Shown here piece after piece: positions 9,803 through 15,265 of a stretch of DNA of 15,265 nucleotides. The translations under genes and the position numbers were made by a program. The stretch is from the NCBI RefSeq assembly GCF_000499385.1, contig NW_013651721.1:4578-19842 (forward strand), read 5' to 3'. Under the pieces are notes generated by a model. It made no database searches. It saw only the letters and a program-made list of their open reading frames with translations, and was not told where the DNA came from. Position 1 is the stretch's first letter, and each line of letters opens with the position of its first letter. The DNA comes from Eimeria necatrix (taxonomy: Eukaryota; Apicomplexa; Conoidasida; Eucoccidiorida; Eimeriidae).

Positions 9803-10223
9803 AGCAGCAGCAGCAAGGACTATCAACTCACCAGCAGCTCGCCCGCCCTCCAGCGGCGGCAAGATCTGGGGAGGGTCCGCGAGGGACTGTATAGACAGCT
9901 CGAGGGAGTGGTGCTTGGTGTCGATCTGGAGCAGCAGCAAAGCAGCAGCATGAGGGCAGGGCTTTGCTGCAGTGCTGCTGCTGCAGCTGCTGCTGCAGCA
10001 AAATGTACCTTTTCGCTGATTGCAGTGAAGGGCACGACGCCCCCAAAAGATATTTCGTCCAGCCGAGACACAAACCCCGCAGGGACGTAGTCTGCTGGGG
10101 CCTGCAGCAGCGCCGTGTGTCAGCCGTGCTGCAGCAGCAGCAGCAGCAGCAGAAGCAGCAGCGCCGTGTGTCAGCCGTGCTGCAGCAGCAGCAGCAGCAG
10201 CAGCGCCGTGTGTCAGCCGTGCT

Positions 10224-10268
<45 letters not shown>

Positions 10269-10540
10269 CGAGCCGCTCACGTGCGCCTCGTTGAAGAGCA
10301 GCTGCGGAGCACAGAGTCTGCTGCTGCTGCTGCAGTCCTTGTGGGGTGCAGGACTTACTCGGAGAGAGACGTAGGAGTTGTCGGGGAGGGGGTCTAGCTG
10401 CTGCGTAATGGCGCAGAGGGACTGCAGCAGCTGCGGGGAAGCAGCATGAAAGGTGCAGCAGCAGCAGCAAGCATTTGCGGGCGTTTACCGCTTCAGTTTG
10501 CCTCTTGGCTTCAGCCTTGGAGACCGGCTGGACCTCGCGA

Positions 10541-10572
<32 letters not shown>

Positions 10573-11035
10573 GTCGCGGCCGCTGAAAGCCACGGACACG
10601 TCCGGCCGCCGGCCGCCGTAGCCAAACGTGAACTGGTAAGACTCCAGCAGCGCGTCGGTCTTCTCCTCGTGGATTCCGAGGAGAAGTTGTTCCAAACATT
10701 CCTGAAAAAGAAAGTTTGAAGAAAGTTTGAAGAAAGTTTGAAAAGAAGTCTGCAGCAGCAAGAAGTCTGCAGCAGCAAAAGCCACGCACTCGCTGCAGCG
10801 CGTCGTTCACGCCCGTGCGCAGCAGCCCAACTACAAAGGCGGATTTCTTGTCGGCCGGCCGCAGCTGCACCAGTTTGAGGCCTTCGAACCAGACGGAGGC
10901 GAAAGCGGCTTCTTCGAAGAGGTTCCGCAGGTAGAGCACGGAGGACACTCCGAGGGAAACTGTGTTTTTCAGGATTTGCAAAGACTGCTGGCGAGTAGTC
11001 ACTTCCACGCGAGTCCGCGTGGCCACCTGCGTCAT
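7888..11035 (-). CDS. HOP1: Meiotic HORMA-domain axis protein (HOP1/HORMAD type) with winged helices
   Basis: Predicted exons (minus): 11035-10790, 10701-10489, 10430-10359, 10301-10281, 10101-10009, 9925-9832, 9739-9695, 9508-9410, 8976-8603, about 8466-7888. Phases agree at every junction and give about 611 residues (yeast Hop1 is 605). The start ATG at 11035 gives MTQVATRTRVEVTTRQQSLQ, the usual short lead into a HORMA domain. Residues 1-246 are the HORMA domain: SSVLYLRNLFEEAAF, LESYQFTFGYGG, LCAITQQLDPLPDNSYVSLR, LLFNEAHAPADYVPAGF. Residues 247-294 and 422-489 look like winged helices, joined by a G/P/A-rich linker. The tail holds VICVDDE and basic clusters ending TRKRRKQN. Family members line meiotic chromosome axes and promote inter-homologue recombination, binding closure motifs through the HORMA safety belt. 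HORMA identity is firm. The last exon's alanine runs could hide an intron, and the exact start of that exon among repeated CAGs is uncertain. Confidence 0.88.
8035..8055 (-). other. Possible SUMO-interacting motif
   Basis: Codons read VICVDDE (about residues 557-563), followed within ten residues by the basic cluster SKRRTR. A core of V/I-V/I-x-V flanked by acidic residues is the consensus SUMO-interacting motif, and the basic cluster could be a nuclear-localisation signal. The motif is short and its exon assignment is uncertain. Confidence 0.4.
8257..8460 (-). other. Second predicted winged-helix domain of the HOP1-like protein
   Basis: The segment reads HPPEVMRAAVALVEQGKELA, then QQISAEAIANFCVVSPEVAG, then ELLQKLLALGVLQRGPGRGK and KYRRV. 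The helix order, the 'vSpexa..LLqkLxxxGvL' recognition helix and the basic glycine wing fit a nucleic-acid-binding winged helix. Fungal Hop1 chromatin-binding regions also end in a winged helix, but there it is paired with a PHD finger; no Cys/His zinc cluster is seen here. Confidence 0.65.
8655..8750 (-). repeat. Coding G/C-rich repeat in the HOP1-like linker
   Basis: A unit of about 27 bp, CAG run plus ggggggcccccgctg, is repeated about three times. In exon 9 it encodes AAAAAGAPL repeats within the G/P/A linker between the two winged helices. The perfect GGGGGGCCCCCC palindromes may impede replication or sequencing. Confidence 0.7.
9083..9409. repeat. 21-bp tandem array, about 15 copies
   Basis: The unit aagcagcagcagcaggaagc + c is repeated about 15 times with small changes. 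On the plus strand it reads as a (EAKQQQQ)n helix, open from 8966 to 9454; on the minus strand it reads as AAAWLP or LLLGF repeats. It is placed in intron 8 (9409-8977) of the HOP1-like gene, because the donor after ...LLAAGLA and the strong acceptor cactttgccactccag join in phase and skip it. Confidence 0.75.
9410..9739 (-). other. First predicted winged-helix domain of the HOP1-like protein
   Basis: Exons 7 (9739-9695) and 8 (9508-9410), joined in phase across an AT-rich intron, encode VLRIVEEVKAYMLAT, then EEMDAGRLAQKLG, then SNCEPFIAAALQQLLAAGLA. This is a helix, a short helix, a turn and a recognition-type helix ending in 'LxxxGL', the usual start of a winged helix-turn-helix. It directly follows the HORMA domain. 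The wing itself is not obvious, because the next exon is G/P-rich. Confidence 0.6.
9535..9670. repeat. TTTTAAATATA array
   Basis: About ten imperfect copies of an 11-12 bp AT-only unit make up most of intron 7 (9694-9509) of the HOP1-like gene. Confidence 0.85.
10108..10266. repeat. Three-copy repeat cgccgtgtgtcagccgtgct with CAG runs
   Basis: Three near-identical 20-bp words, each followed by a CAG run of increasing irregular length, lie in the intron 10280-10102 of the HOP1-like gene. Confidence 0.8.
10281..10301 (-). other. 21-nt micro-exon in the HORMA domain
   Basis: Exon 4 encodes only LLFNEAH. It is bounded by ctccgcag and gtgagc and is in phase 0 on both sides. Without it the HORMA strand between VSLR and APADYVPAGF would be lost; with it the text reads like the family. 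Confidence 0.8.
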
Positions 11036-11923
11036 TTTGCAATTCTAATGCTGTGTCAGTCGTTTTCAACTCGCTTTCCAACTCCTTTTTTCCAAACAAG
11101 ACTGCACTGACGCCAGTGCCGGCCGGCGGCCGCTGCCGGGCTGCACAGACACCCGGAAGCACAGGAAACCGTCTGCAAAAAAGGAAAAAAGGAAAATGCA
11201 GATTTGGACTTTAGTTTAGATGCTCCCCTTTTAATGCTCGACATAATTAGTAGCATTTATCTGCGAGATCGGCGCGGGGAGCCCTGCAGCTTCCTCGGCA
11301 AGAGCAGCACTTGCAAGGCACCTCCGCGAAACGGAACTAGAGAATGAGGCTTCGAAATTGCCCTTTCGGGTTTAAATTGTGCACATGTTTGTAATATGCG
11401 CGCAAATAAAAGTCAATAAAGAGATTCCTGGCGGTCCTGGCTGCGAATTTGGCGAAGAAACGCAACAGCAGCAGCGGATTCTGCAAAATTCAACTTCTGA
11501 CTGCAGTCGCTGCGCAGCAGCTGGAAACCGAAAGTTCTGCAGCAAAAGTTTGAAATTAAGTCTGCGCAAGTTTTAGCAGCAAAAATAAAACCAGAAAGCT
11601 GGGCAGTTGTCTGCAGATCGCCCCATTTCATGAACAAAGTTGCATTCTTGAACACAACAACTCTTGAACGAAGTGGCCCCAGGGGAGCTGCTGGGGGGCT
11701 CTGGCCCAGCTAGCGCCGTTTGCAACATCTGTCTTGGCCATTTCAACTTAATTAAGACACAACTTGCTGCAGTTTTCCTGCTGCAGTCCCGCCACTAGCA
11801 GCAGCTAGCTACAGATAGCTGCAGCTAGCTGCAGCTAGCTGTAGCTAGCTGTTTCTGCGGAATAAAACCCCCTAAAGAACAGCAGCAAATGGCACTTTGC
11901 TGCGGCTAAGGCCCGCAGCAGCC
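11036..11923. other. Intergenic gap between the dynamitin-like and HOP1-like genes
   Basis: 888 nt with ordinary base composition and few CAG tracts. A small cluster of imperfect CAGCTAGCT repeats lies at about 11799-11850. No exon with family resemblance was seen on either strand. It should contain the HOP1-like promoter, but no motif can be named. Confidence 0.5.
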
Positions 11924-12096
11924 TCAAGGCTGCGCCCGGCGCTGCGGCAATTCAAATATGGCTTTTTCTGCTTCTCTTTGAGCAGCAGAAGCTCCCGAGA
12001 GAGCAGCAGCAATTGACTGGAGGCTCGTCAGCTTCTCCTGCAGCGTCTTTTGCTGCGCTGCTTGCGAAGACATCGCCTCCAGAAGCGAAACAATCT

Positions 12097-12135
<39 letters not shown>

Positions 12136-12650
12136 GTGGCGTCTCACACCCTGCAGTGCGCGGGCAGCAGCTGAAGTGAGCGGCTGTGGCTGCCCCTTGC
12201 TGCTGCTGCTGCTGCTGCTGCCGCCTGCGTGTCTAACTGCCTCGCAGCCGCGCTGGGAGCAAACCCTTTTTTGGGGTTTGGCCGAGCCGCTGCTGCAGCG
12301 CTAGGGTTTAGGGTTTGGCTCACGCTGGCGAAGCGGACTTTGGCCTGGCCCAGGGCTGCAGTGACTTGGGGCAAATTGTCCGCTAGGGTTTTGCAAGGGG
12401 CCAGCTGCTGGTGTAGAGACAGCACAATCTTTTCGGGAAGGAATTCCGAAAAGTCTTCTTCGTCAAAAGTTCCTCTTTCCTCCTGCCACCGCTGCTGCTG
12501 CCGCTGCTGCTGCTCCTGCTGCTGCTGCTGCTGCTCCTGCTCGTCCAGGCAGCAGCGCACCACCGACAGCCGCGCCGCCAGCTGCGACAGCGGCGAAGGA
12601 TCTGCTGCCAGCGACAGCAGCTGGTGAAGCCGCGAAGCCAGCTCTGCGCC

Positions 12651-12708
<58 letters not shown>

Positions 12709-13138
12709 GTGCAGCAGCAAGCCTGCAGCTATCCAGAAGTGCCCCAGCGGGTGAAAGCCTCTGGTTGGCGCTGGGAAGCCCGAGGCTTCCTTGGGCACTG
12801 GCTGGCTAGCTAGCTGGCCAGCTAGCTGGCTAGCTAGCTGGCTAGCTAGCTGGCTAGCAGCTGGACAGCTATCTGGCCAGCTAGCTGGCTAGCTAGCTGG
12901 CCAGCAGCTGGACAGCTATCTGGCCAGATAGCTGGCTAGCTAGCTGGCTAGCTGGGGCTCACCAGCTAGAGTTGGGGCCTCCGAGTCAGCTTCCCACTGA
13001 GTGCGGTCCGCGTCGTGAAGTCCAAGGAGGCACGCCAAACGACGACCAGCAGGAAGGCAGGCCTGCTCCAGCCCTGCAGCAGCAAATGCATGCACTAAGC
13101 GACTAAAGAATGGGCTGCCTGCATGCATGCGCCGCCGC

Positions 13139-13181
<43 letters not shown>

Positions 13182-13263
13182 GGACGGCGGTCGCTGCTTT
13201 GATTCGTGAAGGCGAAAAGCAGCAGCAAGAACGGTAGCAGGCTCCGCAGCGCGACCACAGCAG

Positions 13264-13297
<34 letters not shown>

Positions 13298-14181
13298 TCG
13301 GACACAGCCAGCCTACTTTTGAGTCTTCCTTCGAGCAGCAAAAGCCGCCGAGCAGCAGCTCCTTGAGCCGCCGCAGTCAAAGGCACCGCATCCTGCAGCA
13401 AGGCGCGCGCTGAAACCTTTCAAACCCTCAAGTGCAGCAAGCGACTCCCTAAACCCCAAACCCTAAACCCTAATTTGGGGTTTTGACGCACCAAAACCTC
13501 GATGGCGCTGCCGCTGCCGCCCCCTTGCTGCTGCTGCTGCACCGGGACTTGCAGGTGCTCCTGCGCACACAAGCAGACAGACGGGTGAAGGCGTGGCCGC
13601 GTCCGCAGCAGCAGCAGCAGCAGCTGCTGCTGCAGCAGCAGCAGCAGCACCGAGTGCAGCAGCAGACAGTGCCCAGCCACCGGCAGCAGCAACACACTTG
13701 AGCCTCTCTTGCCAAAGTGTCCATTTCCACACAAGAGGTGGGGCAGTATAGGGGCGCTAGGAGGCCGCCTGTGTCTGTGGGGTTCAGCAGGGAGGGCTGG
13801 CTCATGTCTTCCTGCTGCTGCTGCTGCTGCTGCTGCGGCTGCTGCTGCTTGAACAGCACCTGCTGCAGCGCCGTGTCTGCTGCAACGCCCTCCCGCACTC
13901 TCGTTTCTGCTTCATGTGCTGCTTCTGAGTCCAATTGAAGGCAAAGACACAGACACTAAGACGCCAAGTCCTGCTGCAGTCGCTGCAGCACAAGTTCCTG
14001 CTGCTGCAGCCGCAGCATGCTCTCAGCTGCTGCTGCTTTGCTTCGGAAGCAACTTACCTCCAAGTGCTTCGTTAAGAGAAAGGACATAAGCAGCACCAGA
14101 AGAAGAATCTCCGTGCTGCTGCTGCCTCTTCCGGGATTCGTCTGCGTGTGCGCACAGACTCTCCTGCAGCAACAGCAGCCA

Positions 14182-14212
<31 letters not shown>

Positions 14213-14471
14213 GAAATGCGCTCCAGTAGCCTCCATATACTCTAGAGAAATGCTGCAGGACGTGCCGCCATCCAGCATCCCAAGCAGCCCCAACAGCAGC
14301 CCCAGCAGCAGCAGCAGCAGCACCCCAGCAGCAGCACGCCAGCAGCAGCACGCCAGCAGCAGCACGCCAGCAGCAGCAGCCAGCAGCAGTCGAGCAGCGT
14401 CCTTGCAGCAGCCCAGCAGCAGCCGAGCAGGACCCCAGCATCAGCAGCACCCCAGCATCAGCAGCAGCCCC

Positions 14472-14516
<45 letters not shown>

Positions 14517-15042
14517 GGGCCTCACGAGGAGCTCGACGGCCTGCGGCACCTCGAGTCGCAGGCGGGCCAGTCTGCTGCGCGGCGACTCCTTCTTCTCCGT
14601 GGGGCCCCTCGTGTGCATGCGGTCGAACTTGGGGGGCCCCTGCAGCTGCCGCAGGTCATCGTCTTGCCGCTGGTCCACTGCAGCAAGCCAGCCACTGCAG
14701 CAAACCGCGCTAGCTAGCTAGCTAGCTAGCTAGCTAGCTGGCTGGCTGGCTGGCTGGCTGGCTCCTCGCTAGCTGCCAAATGGCTGGCGGCTGGCTAGCT
14801 GGTTGCTAGCTCGCTGGTTGCTGGCTAGCTTCTAGCTAGCTGCTAGCTATCGCACAGGTAGCTAGCTGCCAGCTAGCTAGTGGCTAGCTAGCGGCTGGCT
14901 AGCTAGCCGCCTGTTCAGCTAGCTTGCAGCTAGCCATCGCTGTGCGCATATTTCTGTCGGCTCAGAAAGTCCCTTTCTAAAGGCCAGCGAGCAGCGGCAG
15001 CAACTGCTGCGGGAACAGCAACATGCAGCAGCAACAGCAGCA

Positions 15043-15075
<33 letters not shown>

Positions 15076-15156
15076 AGTCGCCATACGTGAGAGCTGCGCC
15101 CCAGCGAAGCGCTCAAAAGCCAAGTCGAGGTCGGGCGCTTCAAAAGACACTTCCAT
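11924..15156 (-). CDS. Dynamitin-like dynactin p50 subunit, nine exons
   Basis: Predicted exons (minus): 15156-15087, 14677-14526, 14163-14058, 13924-13698, 13560-13492, 13392-13317, 13073-12963, 12643-12324, 12094-11924. All junctions are GT..AG and in phase, giving 1302 nt and 433 residues (human DCTN2 is about 400). The ATG gives MEVSFEAPDLDL, resembling the N-terminal 'VYETSDLPE' motif of dynamitins. Then come SPRSRLARLRLEVPQAVELL ('QKYQRLLHEVQEL' region), LLLLEGRLKRLEQACL ('ELEKRLTELETAV'), SQLAARLSVVRCCLDEQEQ, KIVLSLHQQLAPCKTLADNL with PQVTAAL ('LYETIQRWSPIASTLPELV', same spacing), and a C-terminal coiled coil IVSLLEAMSSQAAQQKTLQE. Dynamitin forms the dynactin shoulder, linking dynein to cargo. 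A Q run with an E/D patch is inserted at about residues 307-332. Identity rests on motif order seen by eye; another coiled-coil protein is possible. The window ends 109 nt upstream, so an extra 5' exon cannot be excluded. Confidence 0.66.
12255..12396. repeat. Degenerate telomere-like TTTAGGG elements in an intron
   Basis: On the plus strand, tagggtttagggtttgg lies at about 12302-12318, immediately inside the donor gtgagc of dynamitin-like exon 8. Looser relatives are aacccttttttggggtttgg near 12258 and tagggtttt near 12385, the latter inside exon 8. Confidence 0.7.
12652..12706. repeat. Long pure CAG tract
   Basis: About 18 uninterrupted CAG units (CTG in the sense of the gene) lie just upstream of the acceptor tggcgcag of dynamitin-like exon 8. 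Confidence 0.9.
12799..12955. repeat. GCTAGC/GCTGGC tetranucleotide array
   Basis: About 155 bp of tandem GCTA and GCTG tetramers with GGACAGCTATCTGGCCA variants. They fill the 5' half of the intron 12962-12644 of the dynamitin-like gene. Confidence 0.9.
13445..13480. repeat. Telomere-like CCCTAAA block in an intron
   Basis: The plus strand reads ccctaaaccccaaaccctaa followed by accctaatttgggg. It starts within about 10 nt of the donor gtgcgt of dynamitin-like exon 5, in the opposite orientation to the block near 12302. Confidence 0.85.
14309..14515. repeat. CAG-based minisatellite and pure CAG tract
   Basis: Several copies of cagcagcagcacgc and related words (about 14309-14395) are followed by a pure CAG tract (about 14474-14515). 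They lie in the intron 14525-14164 of the dynamitin-like gene. Confidence 0.8.
14709..14937. repeat. Second GCTA/GCTG tetranucleotide array
   Basis: About 230 bp of GCTA tetramers shift to GCTG tetramers and then to imperfect mixtures. They lie in intron 1 (15086-14678) of the same gene that carries the array at 12799-12955. Confidence 0.9.
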
Positions 15157-15183
15157 CAGCAAGGCTTCGGATCCAGCGTCTGC

Positions 15184-15225
<42 letters not shown>

Positions 15226-15265
15226 CGTGCAGCAGCAGCAGCACGTGCAGCAGCAGCAGCAGGGT
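15157..15265. repeat. CAG tract with CACGTG words at the window edge
   Basis: CAG runs broken by two cacgtg words (about 15225-15246) lie upstream of the dynamitin-like start. They may be 5' flank or an intron of an unseen 5' exon. Confidence 0.6.

Larger units (their letters stand above)
9832..11035 (-). other. HORMA domain, six exons
   Basis: Six exons encode residues 1-246. Order and wording follow meiotic HORMADs: N-terminal helix QQSLQILKNTVSLGVSSVLY, then RNLFEEAAFASVWFEGLKL, the central helix ending VNDALQRECLEQLLLGIHEE, the strand YQFTFGYGG, the helix LLQSLCAITQQLDPLPDNSY, the strand VSLRLLFNEAH, then PADYVPAGF, and the C-terminal safety-belt part ISFGGVVPFTAISEK with IDTKHHSLELSIQSL. 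The run 'TQxLDPLPxxxYxSxxLxFNE...PxDYxPxGF' is typical of the HOP1/HORMAD/ASY1 branch rather than of MAD2 or REV7. Confidence 0.92.

Noticed and set aside
12302..12318. True chromosome end
   Set aside because: Only two to three telomere units, inside a gene, with unique coding sequence on both sides.
13956..14026. Possible extra coiled-coil exon (ESMLRLQQQELVLQRLQQDL) in the dynamitin-like gene
   Set aside because: It has an in-phase acceptor, but a stop follows and no donor gives the phase needed for the next exon. Joining 14058 directly to 13924 keeps phase.
14942..14985. Possible exon reading RDFLSRQKYAH in intron 1 of the dynamitin-like gene
   Set aside because: The acceptor is good and in phase, but no donor occurs before the stop. 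Exon 1 joins 14677 in phase without it.

Overview
The window looks like nuclear DNA of an apicomplexan of the Eimeria type. Trinucleotide CAG/CTG tracts run almost without a break. Predicted proteins are full of homopolymer runs (Q, A, S), genes are cut into many short exons, and there are interstitial TTTAGGG/CCCTAAA telomere-like blocks. The species cannot be told from this sequence. Nothing bacterial, viral or plasmid-like was seen, and no rRNA, tRNA or CRISPR was found. CAG tracts keep several frames open at once, so most long ORFs here are artefacts. The gene models come from reading exon by exon, requiring GT/AG junctions and matching codon phase, plus protein-family resemblance judged by eye. 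|| Three genes were found, all on the minus strand, and together they fill the window. Listed from their 5' ends: (1) 15156-11924, a nine-exon, 433-codon gene resembling dynamitin (dynactin p50/DCTN2). (2) 11035-7888, a gene of about ten exons and about 611 codons with a clear meiotic HORMA domain (HOP1/HORMAD/ASY1 family), followed by two predicted winged-helix domains and a basic tail with a possible SUMO-interacting motif. (3) 7240-59, an 18-exon, 896-codon long coiled-coil protein whose last exons resemble the C-terminal domain of the spindle-checkpoint protein MAD1. || The introns hold the repeats: CTG tracts (sense strand) that end in the TGCAG acceptor, two arrays of GCTAGC-type tetranucleotides, two AT-rich arrays, a 21-bp array, and telomere-like blocks next to two splice donors. 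The intergenic gaps (7241-7887 and 11036-11923) show no further gene. || By family, MAD1 is a checkpoint scaffold at unattached kinetochores and nuclear pores, HOP1 is a meiotic chromosome-axis protein, and dynamitin belongs to dynactin, the dynein cofactor. All three act on chromosomes or microtubules. Whether their adjacency means anything cannot be told from one window. Exon boundaries have not been tested against RNA.
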